A DNA stretch of 64,000 bases from Gentiana macrophylla (GCA_026214975.1 JAOBSW010000930.1:1-64000), one strand, 5' to 3'. Positions 1 through 11,540 are shown, numbered from the stretch's first letter. The notes: generated from the letters alone by a model not told the origin. Made by a program: numbers and translations.

Positions 1-349
1 TGCCGGCTGACTGAGAAGGAGTTGGAAAAGGTTTCGGTGAAAATAACTTTGAAGGAATTAGGAATGGTTCCAGCGAGGAGAAATTTCTTTAAAGGATGAT
101 GGGGTTAATTTTGTCCGTTTAGTATTTTTGTGTCCTTATAAACAAATAAGATTCCTTAGTGTCCTAAATACCTATTAAATATTCAAACTAGTCCTTATAA
201 ACAAATATCCATATAAAGAACTAATTTTTCATTTCATTTCCATTTTGCATGGAATTTTTAGAATAAAATATTTATTATAAGATGATAATTTCTGGATATT
301 CAATCCTATCATTATGAGTGATGAATCCTATCAACCAACACATAATGTG
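1..349. other. AT-rich spacer, no gene seen
   Basis: No open frame, splice-linked exons or RNA gene could be supported here. The sequence is AT-rich plant-like spacer that runs into the inverted LTR fragment starting at 350. Confidence 0.5.
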
Positions 350-1520
350 TAACGTTCCGCTTCTGGATACCGAACCCTTATCCGGAAGAGAAACGTTCGG
401 CGCGTATACTATTAAATAAATCTAATATTATACGCAAGTCTCTACGTCATCGTATCAAATAAAAGCAAACGAAAGCTAAAAAGACTCGGGTAAAAACATA
501 AATGCTACTAAGAATGAGAATTAACCATACTAAAGATAGAAATGTAATATCTATTACATCGGAAGAAACCAAACGAAAACCAAATGTATGAATCCTTCAA
601 CAGAATACTAAAAGAAAATACAACGTTTCCTAAAGAACAACGTGTCTAATGTATATAAAAGAAAAACATAATAAATAAATGCTTCAACTCCGGCGTCTTC
701 AAACGTCGTCATCAAAGTCTGCCTCAAACTCAGGATTTACCTGTTCATCTTTTCTCTCCCCAAACACATAGAAAAATAATGCATTTGAGGTAAGTACAAA
801 GTACTCAATACAAGGTAGAAGCTACAAATTAACTAAGGTTTATAAGCAAGTTTTATGATTAAATAAATTATCTTTCTGAGACCGACTCAATCTAGAGTTC
901 ACTTCATGTCCATAAACATGTCATGACTATAAGTTTCTAACTTAGCTTATCTCTGTTACATCAGCATTCAAGGCACTACGCATGATACTACTCACCACGA
1001 AGTAATTGGGTGCAACATATTGGTGTATCTCACCAATAACCACGGAAGCCTATTCTGGAGACTCCGATAGTGCACACGTTCAGCAAAGTCCCTCCATACG
1101 TAGGGTCTCGGACTTACGGGGTGGTGTTCCTCCGTACGTAGGGTCCAAAGGCTTACAGAGTTATTCACTTTCAGAACGCACGCACATCCTGATATTGACT
1201 TATGCCTTACCAAGAATGGATTGATGTTTAATCTTATTACTAGACAAGTACGTTTATTACTGATTGTTAGCTAGCCACCTAAGTGTTTTCAAGTAAGCTC
1301 CCTCACCCCTACTTCTCTCTCTCTTAGACCACTAGACACGGACAAGGCATAGCAATTACATAGACATTGATGAACTCTAGTTCATCAAAGCACTAGCTCT
1401 TTCATGCCCTTCCGACGGATCCGAACTTCAACTCCCTTTAAGAGTACATCCGGTGGCGAAAGTAAACGAATCGGAAGCTTAATCGAGGTTTGTTCATGTT
1501 TAATTAATGTTATATGATCA
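350..1520 (-). mobile_element. Partial LTR, inverted copy of the LTR at 28,297-30,329
   Basis: Read on the minus strand, this segment matches roughly the 3' 1.2 kb of the LTR at 28,297-30,329. Shared blocks include the terminal stretch around TTCTCTTCCGGATAAG, the GATGAACTAGAGTTCATC palindrome region and the CACTTAGGTGGCTAG block. Its outer end reads ..GTTACA on the minus strand, a normal LTR terminus. The 5' part of the LTR is not recognisable beyond about 1,520. The two short frames on opposite strands at 992-1,224 fall inside this LTR and are not genes. This is a solo or truncated LTR; no internal coding region is attached. Confidence 0.75.
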
Positions 1521-1727
1521 AAGAACAACATTTAAAAATCATATCATAGCTTAAAATCATCTTATTCATCAAAAGGGAGGTCCGGTGCGCCTACACTGGG
1601 TCCCAAGATGATGGACTGCACTCTACAGCTATGACTTATCTTTTTTCTTACCTTTTTTTTTTATAGCTATGACTAGTCTAAACTTTCTACGTGTTGTCAT
1701 TTGTGAGAAAATATACATTCAGATCAC

Positions 1728-2290
1728 TGTAACGACCCATATTTCACGCCGTGATGTTCGACTGCGATATTTTTTTTTTGAGCCTCATACTGCTCCACGG
1801 GATCGTGGAAAATTTCAATCAGGTCACATGAAATTGAACAGACACCCGTGGAAGTGCAAAATGGGTCAAAAGTTGACTTTCCACGTGACATGGAGGAAAA
1901 TAAATGAAAGCCACGTGGAAAATTGAGACGCAGCGTGGTAATTACCACGGGCCCGTTGAATTTTGGTATTATCCCTCATATTTGCAAATTGCAACCTAAA
2001 TTCCCAGCCATTTCCATGGTTTACGTCCAAAAACAGAGAAGCCCCTTCTTCCTCTTCTTCATCCAGCCCCCTTCCTTCAACCAATTTCTTCCAAAAAAAA
2101 AAATAAAATTAAATAAATCTCCTCCGCCCCTGCAACTTCCTCCGGAAAATCGCAGAGATTGAAGACGAAAGCTCGGTTCAAGTCAATCGAAGATTCATCA
2201 TACTCGGTGTTTCCAACTACTCAATAAGTTGAAGATTAAATTCATCCATTGAAGAAACCTTGGTGTTTTGCACAGGTGAGGTGTGTATGC
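1728..2290 (+). mobile_element. LTR-like 5' segment beginning TGTAACGACCC
   Basis: The sequence starts TGTAACGACCCATATTTC, which resembles the start of plant gypsy LTRs. About 300 bp later a pyrimidine-rich leader (TTCTTCCTCTTCTTC) follows, as often seen in the transcribed part of an LTR. No matching second LTR, primer site or target duplication was found, so this may be a fragment. Two CACGTG boxes and a perfect 16-bp palindrome lie inside (1,882-1,949). Confidence 0.35.
1882..1949. promoter_or_regulatory. G-box pair and CGTGGTAATTACCACG palindrome
   Basis: CACGTG occurs at 1,882-1,887 and 1,912-1,917, each next to TTCC or GGAA so that the two sites mirror each other. A perfect 16-bp palindrome lies at 1,934-1,949. 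G-boxes are known binding sites of plant bZIP and bHLH factors. Use as an LTR promoter or enhancer is inference. Confidence 0.35.
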
Positions 2291-3059
2291 ATTCATTCCG
2301 ATACTTTCAGTCCATTTTTCCCCTTTTCAGTAAGGTTTAAATTTTCGATTTTCGGTTGATGTTTTTGTTTTTTGATTATTGGAAATGTGCCTATATTATG
2401 ATTTTAGTTGTTGAAGAACCAAACTTGCTGTGATTTAATAACAGAGCTTCCGGGAAAGACGTAATAATGCTTACATATTATGAATTCAGTTGTTACCAAA
2501 TTTAACTATGGTGTCGTTTTGATGTTGTTTCTACTAAAATCCTAATAGTTCTAAAATTTTATGGTTGTAGTTGTTATCGAGTTGAATTTTCACCGTGGTT
2601 TCACCCATCTTTTGCTCAAGGCAATGATGGAGGCAAACTGTTAACACAATTTTAAAGAGTCGAAAGCCTTCATCGGTGTACAATGTTTGGGTTAGCAGCA
2701 CGTATTTCTATTAGAATCAACCATAAGAACTCTCAATATTACTTGAATGATAGAAAACAGAGACTGCTAGCATTTAGCAACCTTCATCTAATTCTTAGTT
2801 CTGGAGTAAGCATGTTCTATGTTTGATGGTTTTATTTCTTGATTTACTCTAAGATTAACATATTCAAATTAGGACAATAGGAGAATCTTTCTCGGTAAAC
2901 TTAAATAAATAAATATGCTTCATGATATTTGTTATATGTACGCATCTGAAAGCCAATATATACTGCAATGGGCGTATATTTTGAAATCTTGATTGCAATT
3001 TCATATCTTCGTTCTACTAGTTTTTCATGTCGCAAAGGAAATGCATGCTCTTGTGTTAG
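2291..3059. other. AT-rich spacer
   Basis: No gene or recognisable element found. Stop codons are frequent in all frames. Confidence 0.45.
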
Positions 3060-3119
3060 CTACATAGGGCTTTGTACAATTTTGTGTTGATAGCATTCAT
3101 CTGGATGAATGTTTGTGAG

Positions 3120-3545
3120 ATTCACTAGGAATACAGTCAGCCCAACAGAACCCTTAGATTTAGTGTGACTTGCAACTTTTGCTTCATTACCAGAATCCGA
3201 AGACGACGACGAAGAACTGTCTGCTAAGCCTGTACGATACAAAGATCCAACAATCCAAGTCCAGTTCTTACCACGAGTGTATTCAATTTTTGAACAATAA
3301 AAAAAAAATCTTAGAATAATGCAACTACAACAAGAGTATAATTAATTACTTAAATTCATCAACTTCTTCACTCCTACGCAACAGGCTACATCAAACTCTC
3401 CCAATCGAAGAGCTAATTAGCTAATTTGCAGTCCAGAAATAGAATCACAGTTTCGTGATGCAATCAGATTAAACTAAGGCTCCCGTATCCCGGGCAAAAA
3501 ATGGTAGGTACAGGGCAACATTTGTCCTATCTTCCCAATATTCCC
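3120..3545. repeat. Duplicated block, also at 20,524-20,985
   Basis: About 420 bp is nearly identical to 20,524-20,985, including a minus-strand frame with a run of serines (LADSSSSSSSDSGNEAKV) followed by a TKSKGSVGLTVFLV end. On the minus strand an AG acceptor precedes GCTTAGCAGAC, so the serine-rich part could be an exon of a decayed host gene copied with the repeat. I do not recognise the protein. The block ends in the same GGCTCC..TTGTCCTATCTTC sequence that forms the terminal inverted repeat of the element at 20,904-22,839. Confidence 0.6.
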
Positions 3546-3732
3546 CTTTTACCCCCAAAAATCATGTAAGAAGCCAGAAAATCCTATGATCAACTTTTTA
3601 TATCCAGAAAAGTACATTTTGCAGTTCAAATTGTAGATTATAAATATAGTGTCCGTAGATAAAATACGTAAAGTTTGGTTATGAAATTGTTAATGAAATT
3701 TTTGGATATGGTTTTATCAAAACTATTAATGA

Positions 3733-4836
3733 CTAGTAAGAGCAGATCGCGCTCAAAGACAGTCATGGCCTAATCTTATATGATTTAACCTATTAAGTGT
3801 ACATGAATTGTGAAGTTAAATACTATTTGTTAAAGTAGAATAGAAAATAGTATGTGTGAATATGCCACATCCCAGTAAATGTGCAATCCTATTAGAAATA
3901 ATAACATCCAATCGACAAGAAAAAGACGTGCTTTATTCTATTGTGTGGCAATACGCTTCCGAATTAGACCAGAATAATATATCTTTTACGCTGGGTCATG
4001 AAACCCCTTTTGATTGTGTAACATCATACAATTTGACTGCACATATTATAGTAAATGATGAAATTAATGCCCCAAAGTTATTATACATAGAAATCCGATA
4101 TCAATCATTTCACATGATGACAATAAGACAATTGTTTTAGTCATGCCTACATCTAGGATAGGGTTGTATTATAGTGTGATCTTACACATTAATTTTTTAG
4201 ATAGGAATGAGCACATTATGTGTTAAATTTTCTTAAAACTTATATTACATGGAAAAACCAAATTAAGATTTGATAATAAGGCAAAATCAATGAATATTTA
4301 TACAATTTGTAGTAGTATCTTTATTTTATTTTTGTGATAAATTGTTTGATTTTTACACCACTTTGTAATTTTTCATACCCGTGCATGATGCCCGGATTTT
4401 TAGGCTAGTGCTAAATGTTTTAACCTAACTATCAAAATAATGCTAATTTTTTAACCTTAATTAAATAGGAAAACGGGCACCGCAAGAACGCATTGAAATA
4501 CCATACGCTAGCCGTATGTATTTATGAGGTGCTATTAAACACAAAGCAAAATAATATGTAATTAAATTGAAATCAGATACATCTTGAGCACAACACACAT
4601 AATAAGATTAAATTAAGGCTAATATGCAGATTTTAAAAAAATCGGGAAAAAAAAAAACAATGAACAGTATTGTTAAAAAAATTGGGTCGATGAACAGTAT
4701 CCAAAAAAGAAAAAAAAAAAGTTGGGCCTTTGGGCCCATTAACAGTAAAAAACGGGGAACCAATAAAAAAAAATACTAGTGTCACAAACCCTCAAATATT
4801 CCTTTCTTATTACATAGTTAGGATTAGGATTAGGAA
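3733..4836. mobile_element. 1,104-bp insertion relative to the paralogous copy at 18,970
   Basis: Sequence flanking this block (..AAACTATTAATGA and ATTGTTCAATG..) is contiguous in the paralogous repeat at 18,958-18,980, so the block is an insertion or the other copy carries a deletion. On the plus strand it begins CTAG and ends GGA, which read on the minus strand is TC..CTAG as in a Helitron. The hairpin beside this end is weak and the flanking bases are not a clean A|T. A 94-codon frame at 3,856-4,140 lies inside; I do not recognise it and do not call it a gene. Confidence 0.45.
4378..4408 (+). mobile_element. Helitron-type 3' terminus candidate
   Basis: An imperfect hairpin (CCGTGC..GCCCGG, one mismatch) is followed after 10 nt by CTAG and then T. 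Hairpin, about 10-nt spacer and CTRR before a T is the family signature of Helitron 3' ends. No matching 5' TC end or gene was tied to it. Confidence 0.4.
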
Positions 4837-5327
4837 ATTGTTCAATGTATTTTTATATGTGACTTGGAATGTGCATGGATTGTAGCACATAAGTGAGTAG
4901 ACTTTGTAAAAATAAAAAAATAAAAACTGGTTTGAGTGTAGACATCCTCGTATATTGTATAAGCATCCACTACTTGAAAACAAGATTATCCTTATTTAAT
5001 AGCTTTTAATAGAACAACTTTCATCTATCAGCTCATCTTGTATAAAATCGTAACGCCCTTAATGTTAGGTTTTGAAGAAAAATTTTCATGTCATTTCCAT
5101 TTAGGTCTGATTCGGATCCCTCCGTTGTTTCCTTTTTCTTTCCGCACCTCTTCCTCGAAATGAAAAAGAAGATGGTTACACTTGAATTGTATTATTTAAG
5201 TGCTTATTGCTTTGCCAAAAATCCGTTAAAATAGAACATTTAAAAAAAAAAGTATGGTTGGTTTGATAACTTGTACTTCAGTACACTGAACTTGAACTTG
5301 AACTCGAGGGTTGGTTTGTGTTGTAGG

Positions 5328-5462
5328 ATGACAAAGAGTGTTGCGGGAGGTGTAAACAAGATGACGGTGGATGGTGGTGTTGCTGCAGATACCGCCAAAA
5401 AGACGGATGAGGAGGCCACCAAAAAAGCGATGGGTGATGGGGCCAGAACGACCACAGCCTCG
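5328..5462 (+). pseudogene. Paralogous copy of exon 1 of the gene at 7,331-8,770
   Basis: An AG acceptor (TTGTAG) comes just before an ATG, followed by 45 codons rich in Ala, Gly, Lys and Thr (MTKSVAGGVNKM at the start, MGDGARTTTAS at the end) and then a GTACAC donor. The acceptor, reading frame and donor align with exon 1 at 7,331-7,444. It is longer than that exon by seven codons (DEEATKK-type insertion). The downstream exons do not follow: after the donor the sequence enters the TCGA-rich repeat unit. It is therefore a leftover first exon of a duplicated unit. Function unknown. Confidence 0.5.
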
Positions 5463-5518
5463 GTACACTGAATATTCTTTTACTTGATTGTATTAAATTT
5501 AAACTTGCCATCTAAATC

Positions 5519-5888
5519 ATTTCGAGGAGTGAAAAAATTTGCCAAAATTGGTTCGATAAAATTTAATTATGCTCGATAATTTTAAACACTTTCAAGCTCA
5601 AATCCGAGTTCGAAGAAATATCGAGCTCGAAAGTGTTAGAGTTCGACTCATAGAAAAAAAATACAAAAGAATGTATAATTTAAATATTATAATATATTTT
5701 TCATAAAAATATTAGTATATAATAATATTCGATAAAAGTTCAAGCACATTTCGAGCCTAGCTTTTAGATGCTCGATTTTGATGAGTTTCTCAAGTCCGGT
5801 TGGAGTTTGATTAATCATAATTGAACGAGTATTTTACGAGTTGAGAATCAAGCTATTAATAAATGACTCGACTCGTTTTACACCCCTT
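5519..5888. repeat. TCGA-rich dispersed unit, copy 1
   Basis: A unit of about 370 bp full of TTCGA, CTCGA and GAGTTCGA words, ending ..CGACTCGTTTTACACCCC. Copies lie at about 19,401-19,750, 23,636-23,931 and 30,488-30,856. All are in the same orientation and have the same neighbours, so they moved as part of the larger duplicated unit. Confidence 0.7.
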
Positions 5889-6119
5889 AGCCTAAAATAC
5901 GTGACAAGTTTTGGCCTCACCAAATGGACTAGGCCTATTAAGACAAGAAAGATAAAATAAAAAAAAGCCCAGTAGGGTAAAAGGATTAAACAAATCAAAA
6001 AAAAAAATCACCTCCTTCTTTTTCTCTTGCAAAAATATCACTGTAAATCCGCCGCAGGTGCCAAGTGCCAACTGTTCAAGCGAAGTGCGCTCAACCGCTC
6101 AAGCGATCAGTGCCGCAAA

Positions 6120-6189
6120 ATGAGGAGCACAATTTTGTTAAGGTTATATCTTCTCCATCTTCTCTGCAAATGGATCACATTTTACTTTT
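6120..6189 (+). other. Conserved 23-codon leader ORF of the duplicated unit
   Basis: ATG followed by a Leu-rich peptide (MRSTILLRLYLLHLLCKW..), ending TGA. The same start recurs at 20,087, 23,224, 24,151 and 31,081, and with a 1-bp shift at 19,964. It lies about 1.2 kb upstream of exon 1 of the four-exon gene. It may be a 5' leader or signal-like first exon, but conservation could simply reflect duplication of the whole unit. Confidence 0.3.
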
Positions 6190-7330
6190 GAAAAGTGGAT
6201 TTTCAAAGAATAATCTTTTTTCCGAATTTTTATATTTTTGAAAGTCTTACCGATCTTTTAAAAATATATCATGTTTACTGATCTTGTAAATCTTTTTTCT
6301 GTTTACCGATCTTGTAAATCTTCTTTTTCAAAGAATGATTACCGATCTTGTAAATCTTCTTTCCTATTTAATTACAGCCTGTTGTGAATCTTCTTTCCTA
6401 TTTACTTTAGAGTTTAGAGTAGATCGTTTGTTGCTAAATCTGAAGGGTTTACAACTACTTTACAGTCGCTGGTTTGTTGCTAAATCTGAAGGGTTTACAA
6501 TGGAAATGGAAAATCTAATGTAGTTCGTTGAATCTGAATAGCTTACAAACCAATGTAGTTGGCTAATTGAATGGTTTATTCTTTGGTACATCTTGTTTGG
6601 TAAAGCGAGATCTCAATTGACTGAAAAGAGATGACCGGGGAACTCGAGAGGTTGGTTTGATAACTTGTACTTCGATACACTGAACTTGAACTTGAAGATA
6701 AGAGTTCTGATCCTCCCCATCGTTGTTGCAGCGAGAGAGTTCAACAAGCGAGTCCGCCGGTTTCTTTCGGCTTCGTTTCTCCGGCTCCTGGAACCGTCTT
6801 CGTAGGAGTAATTTAATCCTAATTGTCCTGACTGACATGTTTTCTTTTCTATGTTGTCTATCCTTGCCCCCTCTTCCGGATCCCACTCACATCAATAACA
6901 CGACCCCTACTTCCGACATTCTTTTACTTTCAAAATCATGGGTGGGTGCATTGCATGGAAGTAGATGCGTAAACACAAACTTGCGTATCAGATTTTGTAT
7001 TGTTTAATTTACAGAATCATCTGAATGATTTAAATACTTGAAATGTTAGAGTGTGAAGCATCTGTATTGATGTGGCTTTTTACGGATTTAATTACTCCGC
7101 TGGTTTGTAGCTTTTTACAGTCTATTTCTTTAGTCGATGGTTTGTTTTCCTTAGTCGATGGTTTGTTGTTAGATCTGAATGGTTTGGCTAAATCTGAACG
7201 GTTTACAAATATATGTAGTTGGCTAAGTCTGAATGCTTTATTCTTTGGTACATAATGTTTGGTAAAGCTTAATCTCAATTGACTGAAAAGAGAGGATTGG
7301 TTTGATAACTTTGAGGTTTTGTGTTGTAGG

Positions 7331-8770
7331 ATGACAAGGACTCTTGCAGGTGGTGCTGCAGATGCCGCTAATAAGACGGCGGTGGGTGCTGCGGATGCCG
7401 TGAAAAAGACAGCGGGCGTTGGGGCTAGAAAGACCACAACTACGGTACACTGAATATTCTTTTATTTGATTACTTGACATCTTTTATACGATCGTCTTAA
7501 ATTTGAACTTGCCATCTTGGTGATTGTCTGTGATTGCCCTTGCATGTGAATGAATACCGTGATTTTATGACTGTTTGAGTTTGTATTTGGTGATTCTCTT
7601 AAATTTGAACTTGACATCTTCGGGATTGTCTGTGGTTGTCCTTGTATGTGAACGAATCGTGTGAATGTACGACTGTTTTGAGTTTGTATTTGGATCATAT
7701 CAGAACTCTGCCTTGTATTGAACTTCTATGTAAATTGGATCGTGGAATCTTGAGTATGAGTTAATATATGGACCGTGTGAGTGTCAATGTGAAGTTCTTA
7801 CATATCTTCTAAATAAGTTCTAGAATCTTGTGAATCGTATGAGTTTGTATCTGAACCGAATGAGCTGTTAATTTGACCTAAGTTTTCTCCGTATGAGTTT
7901 TTTTTATTTATTTTTTGAGCTGTATAATCTTGATTGTGATCGTTAATTTGAGATTTATTTTTTTTCTTTTTTTTTCTTTTTTTATTATTATTGAACAGAT
8001 ATATCACCGAATCGAACAAAATCAAAACAGGATGGAACGAAATCAAAACAAAATGGTTCGAAACATAAATGAGCAAAATCAGATTTTTGATTGGATTCGA
8101 CAGGACTTCAGAAAGAAGTGGGAAGTATGTTTTTATTATTATTATTATTATTATTATTTTGTTTTTCTTTTGTTTAAATTTAATTGTTATGATTATTATT
8201 ATTATTTTTCTGATTAAACACAGACTTCCCAGTCCTATAGCCAGAAGGAGAAGGACTTGCTCCTTGAAGTAAGGGGTGACCTTAAAAAGGTTTTGGAGGT
8301 AAAGCTAGATTTTACTAATAATTTTTCTTATTTAAGAAAATTAATTTATTTAGTTTGTTACCTAAACAGGCTGGTAGTACTAAAAAAATCACTTAATAAA
8401 ATGAAGTTCTTTTATTTGTCTTTTTTATTTGAAATAGGGGTTGGGTCTAGGTAAAAAAGCTGCTGAGGAATTCAAAAAAGGCCGAATCAGGATGTTTTGG
8501 CACTCGATTGAGAATTCCATGCTTGTTCAGTTTTTTGTCAAGTTTTTTGGTTTGATAAACTACTTGTGGACTAAGTTGATGAACCTCACCAACAACAATC
8601 TCTGCATGGGTATTCTTGTTTGGGTGTTTTATTTTCTTACGTCCGAGGTTGACTATCCTAACTATTACATGCTCCCTCTCGAGAATGATCTGGGACATTT
8701 TAGTTTAAGGATGTACTATGGTTTTATATTGCTGTTGATTTGTAAACACATGGCCTATCTACCATTTTGA
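7331..8770 (+). CDS. Predicted four-exon gene, unknown 215-residue protein
   Basis: Exons 7,331-7,444, 7,999-8,124, 8,224-8,298 and 8,438-8,770 join in frame. Every intron is phase 0 and every boundary is GT..AG (GTACAC, GTATGT and GTAAAG donors; GAACAG, ACACAG and AAATAG acceptors). Residues 1-38 are Ala/Gly/Lys/Thr-rich. Residues 39-80 repeat an IEQNQNRMERNQNKM pattern typical of a coiled coil. Residues 81-105 are charged (SQKEKDLLLEVRGDLKK). Residues 106-215 start with GKKAAEEFKKGRIR and then carry an aromatic amphipathic stretch (135-149) and two possible membrane segments (160-172, 198-211). An alternative acceptor at 8,369 would end the protein after eight extra codons at a TAA. I do not recognise the family. 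The coherent phasing argues for a real gene; possible additional 5' exons and its expression are unknown. Confidence 0.5.
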
Positions 8771-9989
8771 TAGCCTGATTAGATATTTTGCATAGGCTGA
8801 ATAGGCAGACATTAGGCTGAACGGCAAGATTTTGAATAGGCAGGGTTTTGAAGGCACCTCTGAATAGGCAAGGCTTTGAATAGGCAAGGTTAATGATTAT
8901 GTATTGACTGTTATCACTTATCTGCTACTTGACAACTGTTACCACTTTTGTGTGTATTATTTTTGTTTGTTTTTTTTGGTGATCATTTTTTTCTAAATGT
9001 ATAAACGTAAACCAAGTCACTAAAATGTAAAGTTGTGAATAAAGAAATGAGAGAGCAAGTATAGATAGAATCAATTATGCGGTAAGAGAACACTTTCACC
9101 ACAAATGAGAAAGAACACATGCAGGTATGAAAGGCGCAACGGACCGTTTCTATTTACCTAGCCCTTACCTTTATTCTTCTAGTTTGGTGTTCCAACCGTG
9201 CCTGCAAATGCATTCTCGGCCTCCGCTGACCACAGTTTTAGACCTTCAATGTCATCATCAGTTATACTACAAAACTGTAATAGTTCTTTTGGCATTTGAT
9301 GATTGGCCTTTGTTGATCTAGCTGTTTGTGGTTGTGGACATGGCCTTCTTCAATGATTCGTTTTGTGGTTGGGGGTGAAAAGTTGTGCCTCCGGTTGCTG
9401 TTCAGGTGAGGTTGCTGTTCAGGTTTGGTTGTAGGCATGCAATAGGCATATCATAGGTGCATGAGAAATTGCCTTTTAATTTGTACACGACCACTTAGAC
9501 TTTGTGTCCTTAATGTCTATGACTGGAAATAATAGCAATGAACGTTTGTGGAGAAAAGAACGCGTCAGTTGGACAAGCTTAATTAAGAGCAGACAATGTC
9601 AAAAAAACGAATAATGATTTAGCTTATCATCTTCAATCAAGAAAACAGATCTTCTTTCTTGCATAAGAACAAGCTGTAAATATCAATTCCCTCAATTAGA
9701 AATTTTCTTTCTTCTCCAAAAAAATCAAGATGGTAACAGAACGATCATAATATTCCTTTGCTGCAAAATTCACTGTTGCGTTCATGCCGAATGAACAAAA
9801 TAAAGCTGCAAATTCATATTCACCATACAATTTTACATCCAAAGACTATAAATAAAGCATGAACGGCAATTGCATTATGGTCGTAAAACATCACATTTTG
9901 GTGAGAAGCTTATTTGTCTGATTGATAATAAGCCTGTGAGTGTGAGGGCAAGTCAAACAGGAAATGAGTATTAATATGATAGCTCAAGC
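8771..9989. other. AT-rich spacer of the duplicated unit
   Basis: No gene supported. A TAGGC-rich stretch (GAATAGGCA repeats) lies at about 8,795-8,890. The block from 9,680 to 9,960 recurs at 25,812-26,060 in the paralogous copy, where it directly follows exon 2. Confidence 0.45.
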
Positions 9990-10165
9990 ATCATTTCAAA
10001 GAGGAGATAGTTTATGTCAATAGAGGAGGCTACTCATTTTATCAGAATTCGTCAAAACGGCCTCAATGCACACATTGATAGTGTGGTAAGCCAGGTCACA
10101 TGATTGACAAGTGCTATCAACTTCAAGGATATCCCCCCTGGGTTCAAAGGCAGAGGAAGGGGGTA
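9990..10165 (+). pseudogene. Ty1-copia gag relic with zinc knuckle
   Basis: Translation around 10,080-10,150 gives CGKPGHMIDKCYQLQGYPP, the C-terminal half of the CCHC zinc knuckle of copia gag proteins. The first cysteine pair is interrupted by two in-frame stops (CTH, then TGA TAG). The gag knuckle packages element RNA. No LTR pair was found, and the neighbouring copia pieces at 11,370 and 11,860 are out of the usual order, so this is scrambled debris. Confidence 0.6.
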
Positions 10166-11365
10166 TAATGCGTCAAGCAATATGGTTCATCTAATGTTTT
10201 GGCACACCTCCCATCTTAAACAATTGGTCCAGATGCTGAAACCTAAGTATAAATTGGGATATTAGTAGTTAATTACATCTACAAATAAGTCTAATATTAT
10301 ACCAGCTTTTATTCCCTTTTTTACCTGCTATAAAGAGCTACGTCATTCACATCAGAAGCCTTATATGGTGCTCTATCCCTAAAATAAAGATAAAAAGTGG
10401 AAATTTCCCTCAAATACCTCCACAACAGAAGCTTCATCCCTATTTTAATCATATCTCATGCTCACTCTCACATCTTGATTACATCAAGCCTGTTCACAAC
10501 ATCACAGTCACCTAAATTATCAAATGGCCAAAAATTGCCTGTAACTCATATTGGCCAAGTAACCTTGCATCACACTTTAATCCTTACCCCCCCGTGTTCT
10601 GCTAGTTCCTTCATTTAGTCTCTCTATCAGTCAGCTTGTCTCATCCTTATCTTATTATGTTCTATTTACTCGATCACAATGCTTGTTTCTTCAGGATCTT
10701 ACCTCCCACAGGAAGATTGGATCAGCTAGCCTGATCCAATGGATTGTACCAGCTTGACATGCCAAGATTTTGGGTTCAAGCAGCACAATTCACAAAATAA
10801 AACATGTTCGTTCTACTTTCAGCTGTAAAGCTACAAATAATGTTGCTGATTTTTATTTTTATTTTTATTTTTGGTAGCATTATCATTTGGGACATTTGTC
10901 AAATAAGAGGGGTTTGTAGTATAAAAATATATTGATTCCAATGTTACAAAAGGATAAGTTGTGCTAGACTTGCACTCTAGCTAGATCCATTTTCATATCA
11001 AAGGAATGTTGTTACCTTTCAAGAACATTTCTTACCTTTTTCTCTCCAAAATCCTGAAACATCGATTCAAGCCTTCCAGAACCTATCATGATTCCTTGGT
11101 TTGAAGAACCTGCCTTTGACTTCTATCCACCTGCCATATATCTGATCCAATACATCATAATGAAGAGTCTTCCAGTCCTGATTCTACTCATAATTCACCT
11201 GAACCATCAAGTTCAAATCCTTCAAATTCCACTCCGAAAGTCCTCTAGATCTCATGATTTCTGTTGCAATCGACTTAATTCTCACATTTCATCCTCACAA
11301 TCTTCCTCCACAAAACCTCAAACATCCGCACCTCATTCCCCTGAACTAGTCCATTCTCTTCGTTC
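10166..11365. other. No convincing gene; shared repeat segment
   Basis: Short frames at 10,397-10,618 and 11,088-11,387 show no recognised domain. The segment 10,985-11,118 recurs at 26,365-26,403 plus 30,330-30,424 and supplies the empty target site for the LTR element inserted there. Confidence 0.45.
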
Positions 11366-11540
11366 ATGGTTTACTCGTTTATGTTGATGACATTTTGATA
11401 GCTAATCCATCCGAGAGCTCTATTCAACGGATTAAAGATTTTTTACATACTACTTTTAGTATTAAGGACTTAGGTCCTCTCAAATGCTTCAGTCAGGATC
11501 TTTTCATGTATCTAAAGAACAACTGAAACACTTGGCTCAA
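11366..11540 (+). pseudogene. Ty1-copia reverse transcriptase fragment
   Basis: Translation gives LLVYVDDILIANPSESSIQR followed by IKDFLHTTFSIKDLGPLKCF, the catalytic YVDD segment and the following KDLG block of copia RT. The frame then decays. RT copies element RNA into DNA. Only about 55 codons are recognisable, so it is a nonfunctional piece. Confidence 0.75.

Noticed and set aside
5226..5511. Three minus-strand ORFs over exon 1 copy 1
   Set aside because: Shadows of the GC-richer exon 1 paralog, whose splice sites lie on the plus strand.
11088..11387. 99-codon ORF
   Set aside because: No domain, no splice context, and it lies in a repeated segment without frame conservation in the paralog at 30,335.
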